DNA from: Planosporangium spinosum
GTDB lineage: Bacteria; Actinomycetota; Actinomycetes; Mycobacteriales; Micromonosporaceae
Length of the DNA stretch: 64,000 nt
Reading direction: 5' to 3'
Assembly (NCBI RefSeq): GCF_049999945.1
Contig: NZ_JBLYUB010000001.1
Coordinates: 372,001 to 436,000 of the forward strand
Part shown: piece by piece, positions 24,208-31,942 of the stretch
Position numbering within the stretch: position 1 is the stretch's first letter
Layout of the letters: each line of letters opens with the position of its first letter
The notes under the pieces: generated by a model
The model's input: the letters and a program-made list of their open reading frames with translations, nothing else
Told to the model about the DNA's origin: nothing
The model's database searches: none
Translations under genes and position numbers: made by a program

Positions 24208-24957
24208 ATGAGCGACGATGGACAGCCATTGGTCGGCAACGTCACCTCCGGCGTGGTACGCATCGGCGACACCGTCCGCCGCCCGGCCGGGCCGTGGACC
24301 GACACGGTCGACGCCCTTCTGGAACACCTCCACGCCGTCGGCTTCACCGCGGCCCCGCGCCCGCTGGGCCGGGACGCGCGGGGCCGGCAGGTGCTGGAGT
24401 ACGTGCCCGGACAGGTCGGCGAGGAGTCCGGCACGTACCCCGTGGCGGAACTGCGGTCGATCGGGCGGATGCTGGCGGACCTGCACCGGGCGGTGGCCGG
24501 CTTCGTGCCCCCGACACCTGCCGTATGGAACCGGGTCATCCCGCCGGACCGGGAGGAACTCGTGTGCCACAACGACGTGGCTCCGTGGAACCTGGTGCGC
24601 TCGGACCGGGGATGGGTCCTGATCGACTGGGACGCCGCCGGACCTGGATCCCGGCTCTGGGATCTCGCCTACGCCGCCCAGAGCATGGCGGGACTGCGCC
24701 CCGATCGCCCTCCCCGCGAGGCGGCCGTGCGGCTACGGGCCTTCGTCGATGGGTACGGTTTGGACGAGGCGTCACGCCCGGCTCTGGCGACCATGCTCGG
24801 CCGCCGCGCCAGGGCGATGTACGACCTGCTGCGCGACGCCGCCGAGCAGCACCGCCAGCCGTGGGCCAGGATCTTCACCGAGGACGGCCCGTACTGGCTC
24901 GCCACCGCCGGCTACCTCGACGCACACATGGACCTGTGGACCGCCGCTCTGGAGTGA
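24208..24957 (+). CDS. Aminoglycoside phosphotransferase-fold (APH) family protein
   Basis: A 249-residue kinase-like protein. Catalytic motifs of the APH family are present: VLEYVPGQVGEE (hinge), LADLHRAVAGF, the catalytic loop VCHNDVAPWNLV with the general base Asp and Mg-binding Asn, and VLIDWDAAGPGSRLWDLAYAA with the Mg-binding Asp. It could phosphorylate an aminoglycoside, a sugar, or another hydroxyl compound; most members of this branch are not resistance proteins. ATG 24208 follows GATGCGGGA. A large 23-bp-stem terminator follows, shared with the convergent doxX gene. Confidence 0.83.
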   Translation: MSDDGQPLVGNVTSGVVRIGDTVRRPAGPWTDTVDALLEHLHAVGFTAAPRPLGRDARGRQVLEYVPGQVGEESGTYPVAELRSIGRMLADLHRAVAGFVPPTPAVWNRVIPPDREELVCHNDVAPWNLVRSDRGWVLIDWDAAGPGSRLWDLAYAAQSMAGLRPDRPPREAAVRLRAFVDGYGLDEASRPALATMLGRRARAMYDLLRDAAEQHRQPWARIFTEDGPYWLATAGYLDAHMDLWTAALE

Positions 24958-25001
24958 CCACAGCCGCGGCGGGATCCGTAAGAAGCCGCGGGACGCCGAC
25001 C

Positions 25002-25057
25002 CTGACCCTGACACGACGGAGGCGTCCCGCGGGGCGCCTCCGTCGTGTCAGGGTCAG
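25002..25057. terminator. Bidirectional terminator hairpin, 23-bp perfect stem
   Basis: Bases 25002-25024 pair perfectly with 25035-25057 across a 10-nt loop that can close further. It lies between the convergent APH (+) and doxX (-) genes. The right arm contains the doxX stop codon at 25054-25056, so the stem begins within the coding sequence of doxX. Confidence 0.85.
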
Positions 25058-25614
25058 GTCAGCCAGGGAAGCCGTCGGACGAGCGCGGTGCCGGCCCACC
25101 ACTTCCCGAGCCCGAGGGTGTTGCCGGCGCCGACCAGTGCCAGTCCGACCAGGATCGCCGCGTTGATGAGGTGGTCGTCCAGGAACGGGTTGTTCTCCGG
25201 GGGAAGCACGACCGTCCACATCATCAGGTACAGCAGCGCACCGGTGGCCGCCGCGACGCGAATGCCGATGCCGGCGGTCAGCGCGATGCCGATACCCAGC
25301 AGGCCCAGCATGAACAGGGTGTCGACGAACACGTTGCCGGCGATCGCGTGATAGAAGCCGGCGAACGGGCCCTTCGCCCCGAACTTCAGGAAGCCCTCGG
25401 TGGGGTGCCCACCGTTGATCCAGGCCGCCTTCGCCGCCGTTTCGTGGCCGAGCCCGAACAGCTTGTCCAGGAACGCCCACAGGAACGTCCAGCCCAGCGC
25501 CAACCGGACGGCCGCGAAGACGCACCGGGTAGCGGTGGCGGTAGCGGTCTCGTGGGTCGCGGTGGCGACAGTTCCCGTACCGGTGACCGGGCGGCCCTGC
25601 GCGATCGTGGCCAT
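25054..25614 (-). CDS. DoxX-family membrane protein
   Basis: A 186-residue membrane protein with four predicted membrane segments: FAAVRLALGWTFLWAFLDKLFGLG, TLFMLGLLGIGIALTAGIGI, AAATGALLYLMMWTV and LINAAILVGLALVGAG. The spacing and the GWTFLWAFLDK and PPENNPFLDDHLI motifs match DoxX/TQO-large-subunit-like proteins. Their physiological role in actinobacteria is unclear; the archaeal relative is part of thiosulfate:quinone oxidoreductase, and mycobacterial DoxX is linked to oxidative-stress complexes. ATG 25614 is chosen because GAGGACA lies just upstream; a longer frame to 25872 has no coding features. The Ala/Thr-rich first 35 residues are unusual but present in relatives. Confidence 0.83.
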   Translation of the reverse strand: MATIAQGRPVTGTGTVATATHETATATATRCVFAAVRLALGWTFLWAFLDKLFGLGHETAAKAAWINGGHPTEGFLKFGAKGPFAGFYHAIAGNVFVDTLFMLGLLGIGIALTAGIGIRVAAATGALLYLMMWTVVLPPENNPFLDDHLINAAILVGLALVGAGNTLGLGKWWAGTALVRRLPWLT

Positions 25615-25811
25615 TGTCCTCACTTCCCTTCGATGTCCGACACTGAAACGATCCCCCGGCGAAGCCGCTGGCCGGCAGGGTCCCAGGAACCGGCTCAACG
25701 GGCCGTTGGTCCCGGCCGATGGGGCCGCGACGGCCGTGGTCCGGGTCGCGGCCCGGCGCAGCCGCTGCCCGAAGCCTTTGGCCATCTGTCCGGCGTGGAC
25801 CATCGCCGCAC

Positions 25812-26537
25812 TCACCCGGGCGCTGTACCGGCCGTTGTCTCCCCATCGGACCCGCTGACCCGCCATCCCCACGGATCCGCGTCCGGTGAAGGGGGGCCTC
25901 CGTGCGGGACGGCACCGTACGCGCGTCGTCGGGTCGCGGTGATCAGCACGTCGACCAGCCGGACCAGGTCGAGGGCACCGGCGGGATCGTCCGCGCGGCG
26001 CACCACGACCAGCAGGGGCGCGGCGAGGTCGAGCACCACCCGGTCGCGCCGCAGGACGAAGTACAGGGTCAGCATGGCCGCCCGGGCGTTGCCGTCGCGG
26101 AACGGGTGGAAGAACGAGACGTCGAGGTAGGCGCGGGCGGCCCGGGCCGGCAACGGCACGTCCGGCTCCGTGGCCTGCGTCAGGCAGCGGTGGAAGCGCT
26201 GCGGGGTGTCCGGGTCGAGGCCGTAGCGTTCCCGCCCGCCCTTGGCGTACGCCGGACCGGTGCGGAAGCCGATGCCCGGTGCGCCCAGCACCGTGGCCTG
26301 CCAGGTGGCGAGCAGGTCGAACGACAACTCCCGCCCGGTCGCGGCGGCGGCGGGTACCTGTCGCAGGGCGGCCAGCAGTCGGGCGGCCCGGTCGGGATCG
26401 CGGGCGGCCACGGTGGTCTGTACGAAGTCCAGCACTCCGTCACGGCGCCCGAGGACCGGCCCGGTGGCGGGGCGGGTCGCGCCGGCCCAGCGGATCTCCT
26501 CGCGCAGTCGGCACCAGGTCAGCAGGTCGTCACGCAT
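25812..26537 (-). CDS. Fic-domain protein (AMP-transferase type)
   Basis: A 241-residue protein with the Fic core: WQATVLGAPGIGFRTGPAYAKGGRERYG (beta-hairpin flap region), ARAYLDVSFFHPFRDGNARAAMLTLYFVLRRDRVVLDL. The active-site loop HPFRDGNAR fits HPFx(D/E)GNxR, with catalytic His, Mg-binding Asp and phosphate-binding Asn/Arg all kept, so transferase activity (AMPylation or related nucleotidyl transfer) is expected. No (S/T)xxxE(G/N) inhibitory helix is obvious in this chain, so inhibition could come from the overlapping upstream protein. The ATG overlaps that gene by 8 nt. Toxin, housekeeping or interbacterial roles cannot be separated from sequence alone. Confidence 0.85.
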   Translation of the reverse strand: MRDDLLTWCRLREEIRWAGATRPATGPVLGRRDGVLDFVQTTVAARDPDRAARLLAALRQVPAAAATGRELSFDLLATWQATVLGAPGIGFRTGPAYAKGGRERYGLDPDTPQRFHRCLTQATEPDVPLPARAARAYLDVSFFHPFRDGNARAAMLTLYFVLRRDRVVLDLAAPLLVVVRRADDPAGALDLVRLVDVLITATRRRAYGAVPHGGPPSPDADPWGWRVSGSDGETTAGTAPG

Positions 26538-27273
26538 CGGGCGGGCGGGTGATGTCGGCGGCCAGCCGCCCGGCCACGTCGGCGATCACCAGGTTCGAGG
26601 GGGTGCTCCAGCTTTCAAATCGTCCGCCGACGGCGCCGTCGATGAGGGGGTCGTGCCGCTCCTCCGGTACGCCGGCGGCGGTGAGGAACCATTCCAGCAC
26701 CTGGGCGCAGTGCCGGTACCAGCCGCTCCCCCCGCCAGTGCGGTCGACGACCACGGTCACCAGGTGGGCCACCGCCCGCTCCCACGTGTCGAGCGCGACA
26801 TCGGCGGGGGCGTCGGCCGGCAGCGGCAGGAACCGGGGGAACCGCTCGGCCAGGTCCTCCAGCCAGCCCCGCCACTCCCGCAGCGCCTCGGTGACCACCG
26901 TCAGCGTCGCCTCAGGGGTGGTCATCGAGTCGCGCGGGCAGCACCACGCTCCCACCGGCCCGCCGTCGAAGTCCCCCTCATCGAGGGCCCAGCGCCAGCC
27001 GCCCGCCCAGCGGCCGTAGTGCTCGACCAACGCGGCGCTCATCGCTTTGGCCCAGCGGTCACCCTCCCGACGGGACCAGGCGATCACCGCCGGGTCCGCG
27101 GCCCTGCCCGACGGACGGGTGGGCACGGTGGCGGCCGGCGGTAGCGCCCGGACCACCGCCGGCGCCGCGTCGTGATCGAACGGATGCCGGGCCGGATCGA
27201 CCTCCGACCACGTCAGCAGCTGGGGGTGAATGATCGGCGGAGTTGACGTCGGCGGCACATCGTCGTCGGGCAC
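26530..27273 (-). CDS. Hypothetical protein encoded just upstream of the Fic gene
   Basis: A 247-residue cytoplasmic protein rich in Trp and Arg, not recognised as a known family. It has two conserved-looking blocks: IAWSRREGDRWAKAMSAALVEHYGRWAGGWRWALDEGDFDGGPVGAWCC and LVTVVVDRTGGGSGWYRHCAQVLEWFLTAAGV. The latter half is helical. GTG 27273 starts VPDDDVPPTSTPPIIHPQLLTW; GTG 27318 is another choice, and neither has a good ribosome-binding site. The 8-nt overlap with fic argues for joint translation. It could be a regulator, target or antitoxin-like partner of the Fic protein, but nothing in the sequence proves this. Confidence 0.6.
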   Translation of the reverse strand: MPDDDVPPTSTPPIIHPQLLTWSEVDPARHPFDHDAAPAVVRALPPAATVPTRPSGRAADPAVIAWSRREGDRWAKAMSAALVEHYGRWAGGWRWALDEGDFDGGPVGAWCCPRDSMTTPEATLTVVTEALREWRGWLEDLAERFPRFLPLPADAPADVALDTWERAVAHLVTVVVDRTGGGSGWYRHCAQVLEWFLTAAGVPEERHDPLIDGAVGGRFESWSTPSNLVIADVAGRLAADITRPPDA

Positions 27274-27407
27274 GGCTCGATGGTGCCAACCGGCCGCCCG
27301 CGCATCAACGCGATTCACCGCTCACCGACCGTCCCGGATCACCTCACGGGGGCGCCGTACCGCTGCCGTCCGCCGCCTGCGGCCCGCCGCCCGGGCAGAA
27401 TGGGCGC

Positions 27408-27836
27408 ATGGCAGAGCGGATGTCCCATGAGGAGTGGCGAGCCTTCGTCTCGCACGGCACGCGTACCGGAAAGCTCGCCACGGTACGGGCGGACGGCTCA
27501 CCGCACGTCGCCCCCGTGTGGTTCGTCCTCGACGGCGACGACGTGCTTTTCAACACCGGCAAGGAGACACTGAAGGGACGCAACCTGGCCCGGGACGGCC
27601 GGGCGGCGCTGTGCGTCGACGACGAACGGCCTCCGTACTCCTTCGTCACGCTGCGCGGCCGGGCCACGATCAGCGAGGGCCTGGACGAGATGAGACGTTG
27701 GGCGACCACGATCGCCGCCCGGTACATGGGTGAGGACGCCGCCGAGCAGTTCGGCGCCCGCAACGCCGTACCCGGTGAGCTGCTGGTACGCCTGCGGGTG
27801 GAGCACGTCACCGCCTACCGGGACATCGCCGACTGA
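27408..27836 (+). CDS. PPOX-class F420-dependent oxidoreductase (split beta-barrel)
   Basis: A 142-residue flavin-reductase-fold protein. It shows GKLATVRADGSPHVAPVWFVLDGDDVLFNTGKETLKGRNLARDGRAALCVDDERPPYSFVTLRGRATISE, the typical pattern of F420H2-dependent PPOX-like enzymes (TIGR03618-like), which reduce diverse quinones or other substrates or simply bind F420. CAGAAT (27396-27401) lies 6 nt before ATG 27408 with no ribosome-binding site, so a leaderless transcript is likely. It is probably monocistronic. Confidence 0.85.
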   Translation: MAERMSHEEWRAFVSHGTRTGKLATVRADGSPHVAPVWFVLDGDDVLFNTGKETLKGRNLARDGRAALCVDDERPPYSFVTLRGRATISEGLDEMRRWATTIAARYMGEDAAEQFGARNAVPGELLVRLRVEHVTAYRDIAD

Positions 27837-27962
27837 GACTGAACCGGCCGGACCGACTCAGCCGGCTGGGCGTCCGGACCGGCCGGACCGACGAGGCGGC
27901 CCGGCCGGCGCCGATGTCGGCATCGTGACGCCGAGCGAGATTTCCAGCACGAAAAAGATTTA

Positions 27963-28008
27963 TTGACATCTATTTAATTGCCGGGCAGGCTCACGGGAGA
28001 GCGCTCTC
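27963..28008 (+). promoter_or_regulatory. Promoter region with LacI-type palindrome upstream of secreted protease
   Basis: TTGACA occurs at 27963-27968 within an AT-rich patch. GAGAGCGCTCTC (27997-28008) is a perfect 12-bp palindrome with the GCGC centre of LacI-family operators, similar to the GGGAGCGCTCCC sites of cellulose regulators (CebR/CelR). It lies 38 nt before the protease start codon, in a position for repression. Confidence 0.55.
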
Positions 28009-28046
28009 ACCCTATCCCCCGTTCGCTCGACCTGAAGTGAGCCCAC

Positions 28047-29582
28047 ATGAAACGGATGTTCGCTGCCGCCGCTACGGGGGTGGCGCTGGTCGCTGGTGCG
28101 TTCCTCGGCGCACCCGTGGCCAGCGCCGCCCCGACCGCGCCCGCTCTCGGCGCGGGTACCGAGGTCGCCGACGCCCCGCCGACGCTGCTGTCCGCCATGC
28201 AACGCGATCTCCACCTCGACGCGGCGCAGGCCAGGACGCGCCTGTCCGTCGAGCGGGCGGCCCGGACGGCGGAGGTCGCGCTGCGCGCCCGGTTGGGCAC
28301 CGGCTACGCCGGCGCCTGGCTCACGCCCGACAGTCGACTGGTCGTCGGGGTGACCGACCAGCGGCAGGCGTCGCTGGTGCGGTCGATGGGCGCGGAGCCG
28401 AAACTCGTCCGGTACAGCGAGCGTGACCTCGACGGGGCGCGTACCCAGCTCGACCACCAGGCCGCGCGCGCCGGCCGGGGCGTGCACTCCTGGTACGTGG
28501 ATCCGACCTCCAACAGCGTGGTCGTCACGGCCGACAGCACCGCGGCGGCGAACGCGTTCGTGGCGGCCGCCGGTGTCGACCGCGGCGCGGTGCGCACGCA
28601 GGCCGACCCGGCAGCGGCACCGCGTCCGCTCGCCGACATCCGCGGCGGCGACGAGTACATCACCAACGGCAACGCGCTGTGCTCCGTCGGCTTCTCGGTG
28701 GTGGGTGGGTTCGTCACGGCGGGCCACTGCGGCGGGGCCGGCAGCCCGACCGCCGGTTCGAACTGGGCCGCCCAGGGCACGGTGCGCGACTCGGTCTTCC
28801 CCGGCAACGACTACGCCTGGGTACAGGTCAACAGTGGATGGACGCCGCAGCCGTGGGTGAACAACTACAGCGGCGGGGTCGTCGGGGTGGCCGGGTCCCA
28901 GGAGGCCGGCATCGGGGCGTCGGTGTGCCGTTCCGGGCGGACGACCGGCTGGCGGTGCGGCACGATCCAGGCCAAGAACGTCACCGTGAACTACGCCCAG
29001 GGTCCGGTGTACGGCCTGACGCAGAGCAACGCCTGCGCCGAGGGCGGCGACTCCGGCGGCTCGTGGATCTCCGGTGACCAGGCCCAGGGCACCACCTCCG
29101 GTGGGTCCGGCAACTGCAGCACCGGGGGGACCACGTTCTTCCAGCCGGTCAACGCCACCCTCGCCCGCTTCGGGCTGTCGCTGGTGACCACCGGCGGCGG
29201 GAGCGCGAGCCGGATCATCGGGTACGCCAACAAGTGCATCGACGTGCCCAACAGCAACAGCGTCGACGGGCAGTACCTCCAGCTCTGGGAGTGCAACAAT
29301 ACGGCGGCGCAGAATTGGACGTTCGCCGGCGACGGCACCGTCCGCGCCTTCGGCAAGTGCATGGACGTCGCCTGGGGTTCCCGGGACAACGGTGCGGTCA
29401 TCCAGCTGGCCAACTGCAGCGGCAACCCCGCCCAGCAGTTCGTGTTGAGCGCCGCCGGCGACCTGGTCAACCCGCAGTCCAACAAGTGCGTCGACGTCAA
29501 GGACTGGGACTCCAACAACGGGGCCCGCCTGATCCAGTGGGAGTGCACCGGCGGCGCCAACCAGAAGTGGCGCCGCGGCTGA
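28047..29582 (+). CDS. Secreted S1 serine protease (streptogrisin-like) with ricin-type lectin domain
   Basis: A 511-residue preproenzyme. Signal peptide (MKRMFAAAATGVALVAGAFLGAPVASA), then an alpha-lytic-protease-type prodomain (about residues 40-180), then the mature protease: catalytic His in FVTAGHCGG, Asp in PGNDYAWVQV, and Ser in CAEGGDSGGSWISGDQAQGTTSGGSGNC. Residues ~390-511 are a ricin B/CBM13 trefoil with three repeats (NKCIDVPNSNSVDGQYLQLWECN, GKCMDVAWGSRDNGAVIQLANCSG, NKCVDVKDWDSNNGARLIQWECTGGANQKW). It would digest extracellular protein while bound to galactose- or xylose-containing polymers. The operator-like palindrome upstream suggests control by plant-polymer signals. A 12-bp terminator follows. 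No ribosome-binding site stronger than CTGAAGTGAG is seen. Confidence 0.93.
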   Translation: MKRMFAAAATGVALVAGAFLGAPVASAAPTAPALGAGTEVADAPPTLLSAMQRDLHLDAAQARTRLSVERAARTAEVALRARLGTGYAGAWLTPDSRLVVGVTDQRQASLVRSMGAEPKLVRYSERDLDGARTQLDHQAARAGRGVHSWYVDPTSNSVVVTADSTAAANAFVAAAGVDRGAVRTQADPAAAPRPLADIRGGDEYITNGNALCSVGFSVVGGFVTAGHCGGAGSPTAGSNWAAQGTVRDSVFPGNDYAWVQVNSGWTPQPWVNNYSGGVVGVAGSQEAGIGASVCRSGRTTGWRCGTIQAKNVTVNYAQGPVYGLTQSNACAEGGDSGGSWISGDQAQGTTSGGSGNCSTGGTTFFQPVNATLARFGLSLVTTGGGSASRIIGYANKCIDVPNSNSVDGQYLQLWECNNTAAQNWTFAGDGTVRAFGKCMDVAWGSRDNGAVIQLANCSGNPAQQFVLSAAGDLVNPQSNKCVDVKDWDSNNGARLIQWECTGGANQKWRRG

Positions 29583-29623
29583 TCCGGACGACCGCTTCGC
29601 CGGCGACCGCCGCGTAACGGGTA

Positions 29624-29661
29624 CTCGGGGCGACCTGCCGGACCGGGCGGGTCGCCCCGAG
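29624..29661. terminator. Bidirectional terminator, 12-bp stem
   Basis: CTCGGGGCGACC (29624-29635) pairs exactly with GGTCGCCCCGAG (29650-29661) across 14 nt, between the convergent protease (+) and histidine kinase (-) genes. Confidence 0.75.
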
Positions 29662-29678
29662 CCCGCGATCCCGGACGG

Positions 29679-31940
29679 TCAGACCGCTGAGGTGCCGGCG
29701 CGCCGCAGGGTGAGCGTGAACACGGAACCGGCGTTCAGCGTCGAGGTGACGCCGATGTCGCCGCCCATCGCACGCGCGAGTCGGCGCGCGATGAACAGGC
29801 CCAGGCCGGTGCCGCTGGTACTCATGGTCATCGGATCCTCGACCCGGTGGAACTTCTCGAAGATCCGCTCCAGCTGGTCGGCGGGTATACCCCGGCCCCG
29901 GTCGGACACGTCCACGTGCACGCAGTCGTCGTCGAGTCGCATGGCCACCCGGACGTCTTCGGCCGACGGGGAGTACTTGAGGGCGTTGCCGACGAGGTTG
30001 GTGACCACCTGAAACGCCCGGCCGGCGTCGCACCGGACGGGAACGGCCTCGTTCGCGAGATCAACCCTGATCCGGGACGAATCCAGGTCGTCGACGACCT
30101 GCCGGATGATCGCGGCGAGGTCGTGCGTGCCCGAGGACACGTCCAGGGCCAGGTCGTCGTCGGTGTCACCCATCCGTGAAGCCAGCAGCAGGTCCTCCAC
30201 CAGTCGGGACATGTGCGCGGCGCGGTCGGCGATGAGGTCGAGGCAGTTCCGGCGCTTGTCCGTGGACATCCGGTCGGCGCGGCTGCGCAGGAGGTCGACG
30301 TACCCGATGATCGGCGTCAGTGGGGTGCGCAACTCGTGTGACACCGTGGCGATGAAGTCCGACTTGAGCCGCTCGGTGCGGTGCTCACGGGTCAGGTCAC
30401 GGACGACGACCACGTCGCGGACCAGCGCGTCGCCGGAGAACACCGCCGAGTGGGCCAGCCGTAGCCGGCGCGCCTCCCCGTCGGGCCGGCAGATGGTCAA
30501 TTCGACCACGGCCTTGGGGTGGTCGGCGGTCAGGGGCAGCAGCAGACGGCGCTCCTCGGCGTCGGGCACGTCGAGCAGGTCGGCGAGCCTGCGGCCGGTC
30601 GCGGCGGCGCTCGGCACGTCGGTGAGCTCGGCGAACGCCCGGCTCCACATCTGGACCACGCCGTCGCCGTCGACCATGAGGATGCCCTCGGTGGACTGCT
30701 CGACGACGGCCTGCAGCTTGCTGGTCTCCTCGACCAGCCGATCCAGGTGCTCGGCGCCCCGCATGGCCGCCGCGAGGGCATTCACCAGTGGCGTCAGCAC
30801 CGTGAGATCGCGGGTGGACAGCCGGCCGCGGCGCCGCCCCCGGATGGCCAGGGCGACGACACCGAAGCGGCGACCGCCGCTGTCCAGCGGCACCACCATC
30901 ATCTGCCGGACGTCGGACGGCAGGCCGCTCGACACGGGAGTCGGACCTACCACGTCGCTGAGTGCGGTGAGGTAACCCGGCGCCGGCTCGCTGAACAGGT
31001 CCCCTGGTGTTGCGGCGTCCACCGACAGCGCGATGCCGGCCTGTTCCAGGACGACCACGGCGAGGTCCGCGTCGAACGCCTCGCGGACGAGGAACAGGAA
31101 CCGCCGCACGACGTCGTCGCGCTCCGCGAGGGCGTGCGACAACTGGAGCAGGTAGGCCGACCGGGCACGTTCGTCGGCCTCCTGGGCCGCGGCACGGTAG
31201 GCGTAGGTGACGGCGAGCGCGGGCATGGCCATGAACGGCAGCAGCATCGGCGTGTGCAGGCCGATCGCGGCGGTGGTGAGCCCGGTGGCCACGGTGCCGA
31301 CGGCCATGTACCCGGAGAGCCGGGCCTCGGAGCGGACGATCTTCCACGGGGAGGTTCCGTTGACGACCCCGAGGATCTGGGCCAGGCAGCAGAGGTTGAC
31401 GGCGGTGAAGACGACGGTGCCCAGCAGGACGCCGACGAGTACGCCGAGGGTGAGCGCACCGGGGGTACCGCCGACGAGGTGGACGACTCCGATGAGCGGC
31501 GACACCGCCGCCGCGTACGTGCCGACGTTGAACGCCGTCTTCACCGGCCCCCGGCGCTGGACGACGCTGGCGGCGACGAGGCCGAGCCCGGCCGCGACCA
31601 GGGCCTGGCGGGGCGGCAGCAGCAGGATGTCGATGATGATGGCGGCCTCGTAGAGGGTCAGCTCCTCGACGGCGTCGCCGTGACGCACCCGGACCGTCGC
31701 CAGCTCGGCCAGGCAGGTGAGGGCAACCAGGCCCGGCAGCAGCCAGGCACCGGACAGCCCGGCCCCACCGAGCACGCTGCCGTGGTTCCACAGCAGGACG
31801 ACCACGACGGTGACGAGAACCGCGCCGAGCAGGCCCACCGCCACCACTCGACGCAGGATCGGGTCCGGCGCCGCGGCCCGCGGGGCGTTGGCCGCCCGGG
31901 CGACACCCGGGCGGCCAACACGCGTCGCGTCAGCGTTCAC
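29679..31940 (-). CDS. Membrane sensor histidine kinase with GAF and PAS domains
   Basis: About 753 residues. The N-terminal third has roughly eight membrane segments (VAVGLLGAVLVTVVVVLLW, GAWLLPGLVALTCLAEL, EAAIIIDILLLPPRQALVAAGLGLVAASVV and others). Next come a GAF-like domain (FDADLAVVVLEQAGIALSVD to FGVVALAIRGRR), a PAS domain (LQAVVEQSTEGILMVDGDGVVQMWSRAFAELTDVP), HisKA with FIATVSHELRTPLTPIIGYVDLL, and HATPase with NLVGNALKYSPSAEDV, DRGRGIPADQLERIFEKFHRVED and STSGTGLGLFIARRLA. All catalytic boxes are intact. GTG 31940 begins 2 nt after the stop of the Trp-repeat subtilisin gene, implying coupled translation. No response regulator is adjacent, so the phosphate acceptor is unlinked. What it senses is unknown; the linked protease is the obvious candidate source of a signal. 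Confidence 0.9.
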   Translation of the reverse strand: MNADATRVGRPGVARAANAPRAAAPDPILRRVVAVGLLGAVLVTVVVVLLWNHGSVLGGAGLSGAWLLPGLVALTCLAELATVRVRHGDAVEELTLYEAAIIIDILLLPPRQALVAAGLGLVAASVVQRRGPVKTAFNVGTYAAAVSPLIGVVHLVGGTPGALTLGVLVGVLLGTVVFTAVNLCCLAQILGVVNGTSPWKIVRSEARLSGYMAVGTVATGLTTAAIGLHTPMLLPFMAMPALAVTYAYRAAAQEADERARSAYLLQLSHALAERDDVVRRFLFLVREAFDADLAVVVLEQAGIALSVDAATPGDLFSEPAPGYLTALSDVVGPTPVSSGLPSDVRQMMVVPLDSGGRRFGVVALAIRGRRRGRLSTRDLTVLTPLVNALAAAMRGAEHLDRLVEETSKLQAVVEQSTEGILMVDGDGVVQMWSRAFAELTDVPSAAATGRRLADLLDVPDAEERRLLLPLTADHPKAVVELTICRPDGEARRLRLAHSAVFSGDALVRDVVVVRDLTREHRTERLKSDFIATVSHELRTPLTPIIGYVDLLRSRADRMSTDKRRNCLDLIADRAAHMSRLVEDLLLASRMGDTDDDLALDVSSGTHDLAAIIRQVVDDLDSSRIRVDLANEAVPVRCDAGRAFQVVTNLVGNALKYSPSAEDVRVAMRLDDDCVHVDVSDRGRGIPADQLERIFEKFHRVEDPMTMSTSGTGLGLFIARRLARAMGGDIGVTSTLNAGSVFTLTLRRAGTSAV

Positions 31941-31942
31941 TG

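Noticed and set aside
24208..24957. Antibiotic resistance determinant (aminoglycoside phosphotransferase)
   Set aside because: The fold and catalytic residues fit, but the sequence has none of the features of known resistance enzymes, so only the family name is given.
27914..27965. A reading GIVTPSEISSTKKIY resembling the MIIVVPSEISF start of the GNAT protein at 23347
   Set aside because: The DNA match is short and imperfect and nothing of the GNAT domain follows; chance or an old fragment cannot be told apart.
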